Shown in pieces: positions 1 to 11,624 of a stretch of 64,000 nt of DNA. A program made the translations under genes and the position numbers. Position 1 is the stretch's first letter. Each line of letters opens with the position of its first letter. The notes below the pieces were generated by a model. That model searched no databases and was not told where the DNA came from. It worked only from the letters and a program-made list of their open reading frames with translations. The stretch is from Nocardia sp. NBC_01503 (lineage in GTDB: Bacteria > Actinomycetota > Actinomycetes > Mycobacteriales > Mycobacteriaceae), in contig NZ_CP109596.1 of NCBI RefSeq assembly GCF_036327755.1, positions 5,766,001-5,830,000 on the forward strand, read 5' to 3'.

Positions 1-222
1 CGGTAGCCCGGTCGGCAGCGCGAGCGCGATGGTGAGTCCGATGAGCGCTCCCACCGGCACCGCCAGGTCGTGCGCGAGTCCGAAACCCATCCGATGCATG
101 GCTCGGCCCTTGCCGATGGTCTTCTCGGCAAGGCGATCGACGATCCTGCGGGTGGCGATGCCGAGAAGCGGACCCATGATCACCAGTGCGGCGGCGATCG
201 CCCAGATCAGCGGTTTACTCAT
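1..222 (-). CDS. Membrane protein, N-terminal part (runs off window)
   Basis: Only the first 74 residues are inside the window. The ATG at 222 is preceded by GGAGG (complement of 233-237) at a 10-base spacing, which fixes the start. The protein opens with a hydrophobic segment at residues 4-20 (start MSKPLIWAIAAAL), then a basic stretch with three lysines and several arginines, then a second hydrophobic segment near residues 52-70. It looks like a small integral membrane protein. It is transcribed divergently from the pyrimidine operon. I do not recognise the family, and the missing C-terminus prevents a better call. Confidence 0.75.
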   Translation of the reverse strand, partial: MSKPLIWAIAAALVIMGPLLGIATRRIVDRLAEKTIGKGRAMHRMGFGLAHDLAVPVGALIGLTIALALPTGLP

Positions 223-481
223 GTGTGAGATTCCTCCCAGCATCGAGCGATGACGGCGGACCCCTTGCAAACCGATCGGTTCGGATCATAGCTGTGGAGT
301 AGCTAATCGCATGTCCTAGTTGCGAGGATTCTCGGAGGAAATGTGCTGGTGTGAGGCTTACGCGGCCCGAACTCCCGGAGCTGGGCGCTCTACCGCAGGT
401 GTGTCGCGCGCAACTCGCCGACCTGCTCGGACTCGTTGGTTGCCACGGGGGTGCGGTGCCGGGCCGGGGCGGCGGCGCTGC
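223..481. other. Intergenic region between membrane protein and pyr operon
   Basis: This divergent spacer should hold the promoters of the minus-strand membrane gene and of the pyr operon. Short open frames exist in it, but none has a ribosome-binding site or recognisable protein. Apart from the pyr leader described separately from 482 onward I see no convincing repeat or RNA gene. Confidence 0.5.
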
Positions 482-541
482 TAGGCTCGCAACCCGAAAA
501 GACATCCTTTAACGGACCGTCCGGTGAGGCGGGGAAGGAGG
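482..541 (+). promoter_or_regulatory. pyr promoter -10 and PyrR-binding leader hairpin
   Basis: TAGGCT at 482-487 fits a -10 element and would give a leader of about 50 nt before pyrR. The leader carries GTCCGGTGAGGC at 519-530, matching the PyrR-binding consensus RUCCNGNGAGGY. It folds as in the Bacillus binding loop: C518-G531, G519-C530, bulged U520, C521-G529, C522-G528, loop GGUGA. Below this, TCCTT (505-509) is complementary to AAGGA (535-539), which is the pyrR Shine-Dalgarno. Inference: PyrR plus UMP stabilises the hairpin and blocks ribosome entry (translational repression, as proposed for mycobacterial PyrR). No terminator with a T-run is seen in the leader. Confidence 0.75.
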
Positions 542-546
542 TCGGC

Positions 547-1182
547 ATGGCTGTGCCCGAAGATCGGGCGGCCAAGTCGAGCGCTGCCGAATACTCGCAG
601 CGGCACGATCCCGCGCAGGTGGACGCCGGACGAGAACTGCTCTCGGACTCCGATGTCGGCCGCACCATCGCGCGTATGGCGCATCAGATCATCGAGAAGA
701 CCGCGCTGGACTCCGGCGACCCGAACGGCCCCCGTGTGGTGCTGATCGGAATCCCCACGCGCGGAACGACTCTCGCCACCCGGCTGGCGAACCGCATCGA
801 GGAGTTCTCCGGTGTGCGACCCGCCGTCGGCTCCCTCGACATCACCCTCTACCGCGACGACCTGCGCAGCCGTCCGCACCGCCCGCTCGAGCGCACCTCG
901 GTGCCCGAGGGCGGTATCGAAGACGTGCTGGTGGTGCTGGTCGACGATGTGCTCTTCTCCGGACGCACCGTGCGCTCGGCCCTGGACGGGCTGCGCGATC
1001 TGGGCCGCCCGCGCGCGGTCCAGCTGGCCGTACTCATCGATCGCGGCCATCGCGAACTGCCCATCCGCGCCGACTATGTCGGCAAGAACGTGCCCACCTC
1101 CCGCAGCGAGGACATCTCGGTGCTGCTGCGTGAGCACGACGGCCGTGACGGTGTGTACCTGCGTCAGGAGGGTGACAAGTGA
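547..1182 (+). CDS. pyrR: PyrR: pyr operon RNA-binding regulator / uracil phosphoribosyltransferase
   Basis: PyrR senses UMP/UTP and PRPP and controls the operon by binding its leader RNA; many members also make UMP from uracil. The product is 211 residues. The PRPP-binding loop is visible as VDDVLFSGRT, with V132-D133-D134 at its start, and the RGTTLA and RDD segments typical of the family are present. The ATG at 547 was chosen because it follows GGAAGGAGG, and because the upstream in-frame extension would run through the leader hairpin. The TGA overlaps the GTG of pyrB (GTGA), so the two genes are probably translationally coupled. A relaxed N-terminal extension of about 30 residues precedes the conserved core. 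Confidence 0.96.
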   Translation: MAVPEDRAAKSSAAEYSQRHDPAQVDAGRELLSDSDVGRTIARMAHQIIEKTALDSGDPNGPRVVLIGIPTRGTTLATRLANRIEEFSGVRPAVGSLDITLYRDDLRSRPHRPLERTSVPEGGIEDVLVVLVDDVLFSGRTVRSALDGLRDLGRPRAVQLAVLIDRGHRELPIRADYVGKNVPTSRSEDISVLLREHDGRDGVYLRQEGDK

Positions 1183-2144
1183 AGCATCTGCTCTCGGTGA
1201 CCGATCTGGATCGCGCCGCCGCCACCGAACTGCTCGACGACGCCGAGCGCTTCGAACAGGCCCTGCTCGGGCGCGAGGTCAAGAAGCTGCCGACCCTGCG
1301 CGGGCGCACCGTCATGACGGTGTTCTTCGAGAACTCCACGCGCACAAGGGTTTCCTTCGAGGTCGCGGGCAAGTGGATGAGCGCGGACGTGATCAATGTC
1401 AGCGCCTCGAGCTCCTCGGTCTCCAAGGGTGAATCGCTGCGCGATACCGCGCTGACCCTGCACGCGGCGGGCGCGGACGCGCTCATCGTGCGGCATCCGG
1501 CCTCGGGCGCGGCGCATCAGATCGCCCGCTGGTTCGCCCAGATCACCGAGCAGAGCGGCGGTTTCGTCGGACCCGGCCCGGCCATCATCAATGCCGGTGA
1601 CGGCACGCACGAGCACCCCACCCAGGCTCTGCTCGACGCACTCACCCTGCGCCAGCGCCTCGGCGACCTCGAAGGTAAGCGGGTCGTGCTGGTCGGCGAC
1701 ATCCTGCACAGCCGGGTCGCGCGCTCGAATGCCTTCCTGCTCGGCACCCTCGGGGCCGAGGTGGTCCTGGTCGCCCCGCAGACCCTGCTGCCGGTGGGCG
1801 TCGGGCAATGGCCGGTGCGCATCTCGCACTCCCTCGATGCCGAACTCCCCGGCGCGGACGCGGTCATGATGCTGCGCGTGCAGGCCGAGCGCATGAACGG
1901 CGGCTTCTTCCCGTCGGCGCGCGAGTACTCGATCAACTACGGGTTGAGCGAGCGCCGCATGGGCATGCTCGACGAGCACGCGGTGGTCCTGCATCCCGGC
2001 CCCATGCTGCGCGGTATGGAAATCGCGTCGGCCGTCGCCGATTCCCCCAAAGCGGCTGTGCTGCAACAGGTCAACAACGGAGTCCATATGCGCATGGCGG
2101 TGCTCTTCCGCCTGCTGGTCGGAACCGACGAGGTGGTCGCGTGA
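1179..2144 (+). CDS. pyrB: Aspartate carbamoyltransferase catalytic subunit
   Basis: It joins carbamoyl phosphate and L-aspartate to give N-carbamoyl-aspartate, the committed step of pyrimidine synthesis. The 321-residue length is normal for the catalytic chain. The carbamoyl-phosphate loop STRTR is at residues 53-57, followed by the swinging-loop SSSVSKGES segment and HPTQALLD. No regulatory chain (pyrI) follows, as usual in actinobacteria, so feedback control probably falls on PyrR and CarB. The GTG start overlaps the pyrR stop by four bases. Confidence 0.97.
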   Translation: MKHLLSVTDLDRAAATELLDDAERFEQALLGREVKKLPTLRGRTVMTVFFENSTRTRVSFEVAGKWMSADVINVSASSSSVSKGESLRDTALTLHAAGADALIVRHPASGAAHQIARWFAQITEQSGGFVGPGPAIINAGDGTHEHPTQALLDALTLRQRLGDLEGKRVVLVGDILHSRVARSNAFLLGTLGAEVVLVAPQTLLPVGVGQWPVRISHSLDAELPGADAVMMLRVQAERMNGGFFPSAREYSINYGLSERRMGMLDEHAVVLHPGPMLRGMEIASAVADSPKAAVLQQVNNGVHMRMAVLFRLLVGTDEVVA

Positions 2145-2214
2145 TCGGGTCAGGCCCGGAGGCGGCCGCCCGCATAACCACGGAGGGCCCCCGATCGCGC
2201 GGAGAGGAGACAGC

Positions 2215-3567
2215 ATGAGCATCCTGATCAAGAACGTCCGGCTGTATGGCGAAGGCGATCCCGTCGACGTCCTGCTGGCCGACGGGGAAATCCGCGAAAT
2301 CGGTGCGGGCCTGAAGGCCGATGACGCCGAAATCGTCGACGGCACCGGACAATTCCTGCTGCCGGGCTTCATCGACCTGCACACGCATCTGCGTGAGCCG
2401 GGTCGCGAGGACACCGAGACCATCGAAACCGGTTCGGCCGCAGCGGCCCTCGGCGGATACACCGCCGTGTTCGCCATGGCCAACACCAGCCCGGTCGCCG
2501 ACTCGCAGGTCATCACCGACCATGTGTGGCGGCGCGGCCAGCAGGTCGGTCTGGTCGATGTGCATCCGGTCGGCGCGGTCACCGTCGGGCTCGAGGGTAA
2601 GCAGCTCGCCGAAATGGGCACCATGGCGGCCGGAGTCGGCGCGGTGCGCATGTTCTCCGATGACGGTCACTGCGTCTACGACCCGCTGATCATGCGCCGT
2701 GCCCTCGAATACGCGAACTCGCTCGGCGTCCTGATCGCTCAGCACGCGGAGGAGCCGCGCCTGACCAAGGGCGCGGTGGCACACGAGGGTCCGAACGCCG
2801 CCCGCCTGGGCCTGGCCGGCTGGCCGCGTGCCGCCGAGGAGTCCATCGTGGCCCGCGACGCCCTGCTCGCCCGCGATGCCGGTGCGCGCGTGCACATCTG
2901 CCACGCCTCCACCGCGGGCACCGTCGAACTGCTCAAATGGGCCAAGTCCCAGGGTATTTCGATCACCGCCGAGGTCACCCCGCACCACCTGCTGCTGGAC
3001 GACTCGCGCCTGGAGACCTACGACGCGGTCAACCGGGTCAACCCGCCACTGCGCGAATCCTCCGATGTGAGCGCACTGCGCCAGGCCCTGGCCGACGGCG
3101 TCATCGACTGTGTCGCAACCGATCACGCCCCGCATGCCGAACAGGACAAGTGCTGCGAGTTCGCCGCGGCCCGCCCCGGCATGCTCGGCCTGGAGACCGC
3201 GCTCTCCATCATCGTGCGGACCATGGTTCAGCCCGGCCTGCTCGACTGGCGCGGCGTGGCCCGCGTCATGAGTGAGAACCCGGCCCGCATTGTGGGCCTG
3301 GACGATCAGGGCCGCCCGCTCGCCGTCGGCGAACCGGCCAACCTGGCGCTGATCGATCCGAACACCGAGTGGACGGTGCGCGCGAAGGAACTCGCCAGCA
3401 TCGCCCACAACACTCCGTTCGACGAGATGACCCTGCCCGCGAAGGTGACCGCCACCTTCCTGCGCGGCCGGATCACCTCGCGCGACGGAGTGGCCGCCGC
3501 CCCGCGCGGTGGCGATGAGGTCTTCGCCGGTGGAGACCGGCGGGTGGGGAACCGAGGAGGTCCGTAA
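2215..3567 (+). CDS. pyrC: Dihydroorotase
   Basis: This zinc amidohydrolase cyclises carbamoyl-aspartate to dihydroorotate in the cytoplasm. The 450-residue size is that of class I dihydroorotases. Metal-binding HTHLR is at residues 56-60, the substrate-side segment HICHAST lies mid-protein, and DHAPH begins at D303. It sits 70 nt after pyrB with GGAGAGGAG just upstream of the ATG. The last base of its TAA is the first base of the next gene's ATG. The C-terminal 25 residues are glycine- and arginine-rich and probably flexible. Confidence 0.96.
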   Translation: MSILIKNVRLYGEGDPVDVLLADGEIREIGAGLKADDAEIVDGTGQFLLPGFIDLHTHLREPGREDTETIETGSAAAALGGYTAVFAMANTSPVADSQVITDHVWRRGQQVGLVDVHPVGAVTVGLEGKQLAEMGTMAAGVGAVRMFSDDGHCVYDPLIMRRALEYANSLGVLIAQHAEEPRLTKGAVAHEGPNAARLGLAGWPRAAEESIVARDALLARDAGARVHICHASTAGTVELLKWAKSQGISITAEVTPHHLLLDDSRLETYDAVNRVNPPLRESSDVSALRQALADGVIDCVATDHAPHAEQDKCCEFAAARPGMLGLETALSIIVRTMVQPGLLDWRGVARVMSENPARIVGLDDQGRPLAVGEPANLALIDPNTEWTVRAKELASIAHNTPFDEMTLPAKVTATFLRGRITSRDGVAAAPRGGDEVFAGGDRRVGNRGGP

Positions 3568-4079
3568 TGGAGCGAACACTGACGGTGGTCGTGCTGCTCG
3601 TATTGTTCGCACTGTGCGTCTGGGGCATGTACCGCGCCTGGACCGGGCGAGCGAAGAAGCAGGCCGCGTCGATCGGTGAGCTGCCGCTCGTCCCGGCCGA
3701 CTGCGGTGCGCAGCTGCTGGAGCCGACCACGGGGATGTATCTCGGCAGCACCCTGGCACCCAGCTGGATTCAGCGAATCACGGTGGGCGACCTGGGTTTC
3801 CGAGCTACGGCGGAGATGACTCGATTCGAACGCGGCATCCTGCTGCAACGTGACGGCGCGGACACGATCTGGATTCCGCAGGAGTCCATCACCGCGGTGC
3901 GCACCGAGCGTGGGCACGCGGGCAAGGTGATGACCGAAGGCGGTGTGCTGGTGATTCGCTGGACGCTGCCGACCGGAACCGAGGTGGATACCGGATTCCG
4001 GGGCGACGACAAGACGGTGTACCCCGCCTGGACCGGGACACCGCAGGCACAGACTATGAAGACGGGAGACGAGGCATGA
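3567..4079 (+). CDS. Conserved membrane protein of the pyr operon (PH-like domain)
   Basis: This 170-residue protein has one N-terminal hydrophobic segment (about residues 5-22, VVLLVLFALCVWGMY), then a soluble beta-rich domain with the look of a bacterial PH-like fold. It has no catalytic motif I can see. In M. tuberculosis a similar unassigned membrane protein (Rv1382) also lies between pyrC and carA, so the position is conserved. It overlaps pyrC by one base and carA by four (ATGA), so it must be translated with the pathway enzymes. A role in anchoring or tuning the pyrimidine enzymes would be inference only. Confidence 0.85.
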   Translation: MERTLTVVVLLVLFALCVWGMYRAWTGRAKKQAASIGELPLVPADCGAQLLEPTTGMYLGSTLAPSWIQRITVGDLGFRATAEMTRFERGILLQRDGADTIWIPQESITAVRTERGHAGKVMTEGGVLVIRWTLPTGTEVDTGFRGDDKTVYPAWTGTPQAQTMKTGDEA

Positions 4080-5193
4080 GCAGCGACAACGTCGCAGTGA
4101 TGGTGCTCGAGGATGGCCGCGTATTCCGCGGAACAACCTTCGGCGCCGTCGGACAGACTTTGGGTGAGGCGGTGTTCTGCACCGCGATGACCGGATACCA
4201 GGAGACCCTCACCGACCCCAGCTACGACCGTCAGATCGTGGTGGCCACCGCGCCCCAGATCGGCAATACCGGCTGGAACGACGAGGACGACGAGTCCGGC
4301 AAGATCTGGGTCGCCGGTTACGCCGTGCGCGATCCGGCGCGCCGCGCCTCCAACTGGCGCGCCGAGCGCACCCTGCAGGACGAGCTGGAGAACCAGAACG
4401 TCGTCGGCATCGCGGGTATCGACACCCGAGCCCTGGTGCGGCACTTGCGCACTCGCGGTTCGATGAAGGCGGGCGTCTTCTCCGGTGCGGCCCTGGCCGA
4501 CTACGAGGAGCTCGTGGCGCGGGTCACCGGCCAGCCCTCCATGCTCGGCGCGGACCTGGCCGGTGAGGTCTCGACCGATGAGATGTACACCATCGAACCC
4601 GACGGTGAGCATCGATTCACCGTTGTCGCAGTCGATCTCGGCATCAAGTCCAACACCCCGCGCATGTTCGCCCAGCGCGGTATGCGGGTGCACGTGGTGC
4701 CCTCCAATGTGACCCTGGACCAGATCAAGGAGCTGAACCCGAACGGGGTGTTCCTGTCCAACGGTCCCGGTGACCCGGCCACCGCCGACGGCGCGGTCGC
4801 GCTGACCCAGGCTGTGCTGCAGGAGAATCTGCCGCTGTTCGGCATCTGCTTCGGCAACCAGATCCTGGGCCGGGCGCTGGGCCGCAACACCTACAAGATG
4901 AAGTTCGGTCACCGCGGCATCAATGTCCCGGTCATCGAACACCACACCGGGCGCATCTCGATCACCGCGCAGAACCACGGCTTCGCCCTCGAGGGCGAGC
5001 GCGGCGAGGTCTTCGACACCCCGTTCGGCAAGGCCGAGGTCAGCCACGTCTGCGCCAATGACGGTGTCGTCGAAGGTGTTCAGCTGGTCAGCGGTCGCGC
5101 CTTCTCGGTGCAGTACCACCCCGAGGCCGCCGCCGGACCGCATGACGCCGCCTACCTGTTCGATCGCTTCGCCACCCTGATGGAAGGTGCCTG

Positions 5194-5194
<1 letters not shown>
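4076..5194 (+). CDS. carA: Carbamoyl-phosphate synthase small (glutaminase) subunit
   Basis: CarA hydrolyses glutamine and passes ammonia to CarB for carbamoyl phosphate, used for both pyrimidines and arginine. The class I amidotransferase triad is visible: Cys258 in FGICFGNQ, His348 and Glu350 in QYHPEAA. The N-terminal CarA domain with GYQETLTDPSY precedes it. At 372 residues the length is typical. ATG overlaps the previous stop (ATGA), and the TGA overlaps the carB ATG (TGATG), giving tight stoichiometric coupling of the two subunits. Confidence 0.97.
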
Positions 5195-8535
<3,341 letters not shown>

Positions 8536-8538
8536 GAT

Positions 8539-9363
8539 ATGACGAGTTTCGGTGTGCGGCTGCGGGATGCGATGCGCGAGCACGGACCCGTCTGTGTCGG
8601 TATCGACCCGCATCCGCCGCTGCTGCGGGCCTGGGGTCTGCCCGAGGACACCGTCGGACTGGCGAAGTTCGCCGATGCCTGCGTCGAGGCGTTCGCCGGT
8701 CGGGTGGCCCTGGTCAAACCGCAGGTGGCGTTCTTCGAAACCTATGGTTCGGCCGGAATCATGGTGCTGGAGGAGACGATCGGCGCCCTGCGCGAGGCGG
8801 GCACCCTGGTGCTCGCCGATGCCAAGCGCGGCGATATCGGCTCCACCATGGACGCCTACGCGCACGCCTGGCTCGGTGACGGACCGCTGGCCAGCGATGC
8901 GGTGACGGTCTCGCCGTACCTCGGATTCGGCGCTCTCGCACCGGCTCTGGAGTTGGCGCGGGCCAATGACCGCGGCGTCTTCGTGCTCGCCGCCACCTCC
9001 AACCCGGAAGCGGCCGAGCTGCAACGCATTACCGGCCCGGACGGCCGCACCATCGCCCAGCGCATGGTCGACGACGCGGCCGCCGCCAACGCGGGCACCG
9101 AATTCGGTTCCGTCGGTGTGGTCGTCGGCGCGACCCTCACCCAAGCCCCCGACCTGTCGGCCCTGAACGGCCCCATCCTCATGCCGGGTGTGGGCGCACA
9201 GGGTGGGGGAGCGGACTCCATCCGCAACCTGGTCCCCGCGAGCGACCTCGGCGCGGTCCTGCCGAACGTCTCCCGCGAGGTCCTCAAATCCGGCCCCTCG
9301 GTCGCAGCCCTCCAGGATCGCGTAGCCGAGCTCGCCCAGGAGTTCGCCTTCCTGCAGCACTGA
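8539..9363 (+). CDS. pyrF: Orotidine 5'-phosphate decarboxylase (actinobacterial type)
   Basis: This enzyme makes UMP, the end product of the pathway. The catalytic segment ADAKRGDIGST has Asp94, Lys96 and Asp99, the charged network of the family in the variant spacing found in mycobacterial-type PyrF. The C-terminal phosphate loop reads MPGVGAQGGG. The length is 274 residues, matching the longer actinobacterial group. It is the last gene of the operon; pyrD and pyrE are not in this window. A hairpin follows 12 bases after the stop. Confidence 0.96.
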   Translation: MTSFGVRLRDAMREHGPVCVGIDPHPPLLRAWGLPEDTVGLAKFADACVEAFAGRVALVKPQVAFFETYGSAGIMVLEETIGALREAGTLVLADAKRGDIGSTMDAYAHAWLGDGPLASDAVTVSPYLGFGALAPALELARANDRGVFVLAATSNPEAAELQRITGPDGRTIAQRMVDDAAAANAGTEFGSVGVVVGATLTQAPDLSALNGPILMPGVGAQGGGADSIRNLVPASDLGAVLPNVSREVLKSGPSVAALQDRVAELAQEFAFLQH

Positions 9364-9375
9364 TCGAATCCTGAG

Positions 9376-9408
9376 CGGCCCGTTGTGAAATATTGCAGCG
9401 GGCCGTTT
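9376..9408 (+). terminator. Probable terminator of the pyr operon
   Basis: CGGCCCG (9376-9382) pairs with CGGGCCG (9399-9405), followed by TTTC. The loop is 16 nt and the T-run is short, so efficiency is uncertain. The position directly after pyrF supports the call. Confidence 0.6.
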
Positions 9409-9424
9409 CGGTACAGTGGTTGTC

Positions 9425-10267
9425 ATGTCTGACTCGGTGTCGCCCAACGGTATTCGCCATGCGCTCGTACTCGGTGGAGGCGGTGCGGTCGGCATCTGCT
9501 GGATGACCGGTCTGGCCATCGGGCTGCGGGAGGCCGGTATCGACCTGTCCCTGGCCGACAGATTCGTTGGCACCTCCGCCGGTGCGGTGGTCGGTGCGGT
9601 GCTGACCGGGCACGGCGACCTGCAAAAGCTGCTCACCATGCCTCCGCCGGATTCCCAAGGGCCGCAGTTCGATGCGTCCGGCTTCGGCGAGATCCTGGGG
9701 ATTCTCACCACCCCCGGCCTCAGTGCGAACGAGGCCCGCAAACTGGCCGGCGCCCGCGCCCTGGAGATGAATGTCGGCGATCCGGTCGCGCACATCGCCC
9801 GGATCGGCGGCCTGGCCGCGGTTTCCGACTGGCCGGAGGCGGATTTCATCGTCACCGCCATCGATATCACCACCGGTGAACTACAGCCCTGGACCCGCGA
9901 CAGCGCGGCCACCCTGCCCGAGGCGCTGGCCTCGAGCACCTCGGTTCCCGGTGTCTTCCCGCCCATTCCGATCGGTGACCACTACTACATCGACGGCGGT
10001 ATGCGCTCACCCATCAATGCCGATCTGGCCGCCGGCGCGGAGTTCATGCTGATCATCGAACCGCTGGCGCATCTGTTTCCGCACGCCCCGTCCGACAGCG
10101 AATTGGGCGGCGCCGCAACGGCCTCCATCGTTCCCGATGCCGACGCCATCACCGCCTTCGGTCTCGATCTGTTCAGCGCGGCCGCCCTGCAACCGGCCTA
10201 CGAGGCCGGATATCGCCAGGCCGCCGACGCCGCCCCGGGTCTGAAGGCGGTGTGGCCGAGCCGCTGA
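9425..10267 (+). CDS. Patatin-like phospholipase family protein
   Basis: This is a predicted serine acyl hydrolase of 280 residues. The oxyanion loop GGGGAVG lies at 17-23, the nucleophile elbow GTSAG at 49-53 with Ser51, and the second catalytic residue Asp190 in YIDGGMRSP. These are the Ser-Asp dyad motifs of patatins, in the right order and spacing. No signal peptide is seen, so it should act on lipids or acyl esters in the cytoplasm or at the inner membrane face. TACAGT (9412-9417) looks like a -10 element, placing the start at or very near the transcript end. The ATG at 9425 was preferred over a GTG nine bases earlier. The substrate is unknown. Confidence 0.88.
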   Translation: MSDSVSPNGIRHALVLGGGGAVGICWMTGLAIGLREAGIDLSLADRFVGTSAGAVVGAVLTGHGDLQKLLTMPPPDSQGPQFDASGFGEILGILTTPGLSANEARKLAGARALEMNVGDPVAHIARIGGLAAVSDWPEADFIVTAIDITTGELQPWTRDSAATLPEALASSTSVPGVFPPIPIGDHYYIDGGMRSPINADLAAGAEFMLIIEPLAHLFPHAPSDSELGGAATASIVPDADAITAFGLDLFSAAALQPAYEAGYRQAADAAPGLKAVWPSR

Positions 10268-10273
10268 ACCACA

Positions 10274-10320
10274 CCACTTTTCACTACAGTGGCCTCGATC
10301 GCCCTCGTAGTGAAAGGTGG
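10274..10320 (+). repeat. Inverted repeat upstream of VOC gene
   Basis: CCACTTTTCACTAC (10274-10287) and GTAGTGAAAGGTGG (10307-10320) are complementary at 13 of 14 positions, with a 19-nt spacer. The left arm contains a -10-like TACAGT (10285-10290) and the right arm contains the ribosome-binding site of the next gene. It could be a two-half-site operator or an RNA structure masking translation. Confidence 0.6.
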
Positions 10321-10327
10321 ACCATTC

Positions 10328-10753
10328 ATGTCCGGTGACGGCCTGGGACTGCTCTCGTACGCCCAAACCCGCGTCCTGGTAGACGATTTCGCACCCAGCT
10401 ATCGCTTCTACCGCGAGACGCTCGGCCTCCCGCTCAAGCATCAGGACGAGTCCGGCCTCGAACCCGTCGACGGCCCCTATGCCTGCTTCGTCGCCGGTGA
10501 CGCCGACCTCGCGCTGTTCCAGCGCGCCTTCATGGAGGCCGCGGTCGGGGCCGAGCACCGCCCGCGCGAGGGTGTCGACGCCGTGGTGGTCGTACTGCGC
10601 GTCGCCGATGTCGATGCCGCCGCCGAGGTGCTGGAGAGCCGGGGTGCGGAACTCGCCGCCGCGCCGGTCTATCAGGAAGCCTGGGGCATGCGCGTGGCCC
10701 ATCTGCGCGCCCCCGAAGGCACCCTCATCGAGCTCTGCCAGTACGACGGCTGA
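10328..10753 (+). CDS. VOC (glyoxalase/bleomycin-resistance fold) protein
   Basis: This 141-residue protein has the vicinal-oxygen-chelate layout of two beta-alpha-beta-beta-beta modules. The first starts at YAQTRVLVDDFAPSYRFYRETLGL and the second ends in HLRAPEGTLIELCQYDG. Possible metal ligands are Glu residues in the second module. Members include glyoxalase I, dioxygenases and antibiotic-binding proteins, and the sequence does not decide between them. ATG at 10328 follows GAAAGGTGG; the upstream in-frame extension would cross the inverted repeat. It is monocistronic. Confidence 0.85.
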   Translation: MSGDGLGLLSYAQTRVLVDDFAPSYRFYRETLGLPLKHQDESGLEPVDGPYACFVAGDADLALFQRAFMEAAVGAEHRPREGVDAVVVVLRVADVDAAAEVLESRGAELAAAPVYQEAWGMRVAHLRAPEGTLIELCQYDG

Positions 10754-11293
10754 AATGCGCGCCCGGCCTGATCGCGCCGCTCCCGCTGCGCTGTGGGCGA
10801 AACGCCCGGGAAGTCGCATCCATCGGATTTCACCCGTCTGCGGCGCGGTCAGGGGGTCCGCACGTCGGATTGGGGAGGCATTAGGGGGCTGGACCTGCGG
10901 CGGGATCGAGTGTTCGAATCGTGTTCGAATGTCCGGCGTGATGCGCGACACGCGGTGCAGTTTCACGCGACACGCCGGGAAATTCGAGAAAGTTCCAGGT
11001 CGGATGATTACAGGTGGGTCACGGTCTGAATCGGACATCTCGAGCGCCGTTCGCCGCCCCCGCCGAAAGTCGAAAAACCCCTGGCCACAAGGGGATTCGC
11101 GCACTCGCCGAGCGACCGCCCGAACCCGGTCCGAACCCGTCCCCGGATGGCCGCATTCCGCCCGGTCGTGCTCGGAATCACGCGCTGACCTGGGGGGCGG
11201 GTTCGCAATCGGGAGGCGTCGTGGGTACGGTCGCTGAGACCGCCGGGTTAGAACGGCGGGAGTACATGCAATGAACGATGAGACGGAGGAACC
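10754..11293. other. Long intergenic region and mihF leader
   Basis: This 540-bp gap has no believable gene: open frames lack a start signal and have no protein-like composition. It holds a tandem repeat GTGTTCGAAT (10910-10919 and 10921-10930), two copies of CGCGACACGC at 10944-10953 and 10966-10975, and a weak hairpin CCCCT/AGGGG at 11078-11094. TAGAAC near 11249 could be a mihF -10. The length suggests complex control of mihF or an unannotated RNA. Confidence 0.55.
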
Positions 11294-11617
11294 GTGGCCC
11301 TTCCCCAGCTGACTGACGAGCAGCGCGCCGCTGCTTTGGAGAAGGCGGCTGCCGCTCGCCGTGCTCGGGCGGAGCTCAAGGAGCGCCTGAAGCGTGGCGG
11401 CACCGATCTGAAGACGGTCCTTGCTGATGCCGAGAAGGACGAAGTTCTCGGCAAGATGAAGGTTTCGGCACTGCTCGAGGCTCTGCCGAAGGTTGGCAAG
11501 GTCAAGGCCGCTGAAATCATGAGCGAACTGGAAATCGCTCCCACTCGCCGCCTGCGCGGACTGGGTGACCGGCAGCGTAAGGCGCTGCTGGCCCGGTTCG
11601 ACTTCACGGCAGATTAA
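11294..11617 (+). CDS. mihF: Actinobacterial integration host factor
   Basis: This is a small nucleoid protein of 107 residues that binds and bends DNA. It is unrelated in fold to the IHF/HU family but named after phage L5 integration in mycobacteria. The N-terminal alpha helix is rich in Ala, Lys and Arg. The helix-two-turns-helix region follows (LLEALPKVGKVKAAEIMSEL, then RRLRGLG), ending in LLARFDF as in its orthologs. GTG start after GACGGAGGA. The gene precedes gmk by seven bases, the conserved mihF-gmk-rpoZ order of Mycobacteriales. Confidence 0.96.
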   Translation: MALPQLTDEQRAAALEKAAAARRARAELKERLKRGGTDLKTVLADAEKDEVLGKMKVSALLEALPKVGKVKAAEIMSELEIAPTRRLRGLGDRQRKALLARFDFTAD

Positions 11618-11624
11618 TCCGAGG

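Noticed and set aside
10913..10930. LexA (SOS box) site in the TTCGAATCGTGTTCGAA segment
   Set aside because: The actinobacterial box needs TCGAAC-N4-GTTCGA; here the spacing is one base short and the first half ends in T, so it is better described as a tandem repeat.
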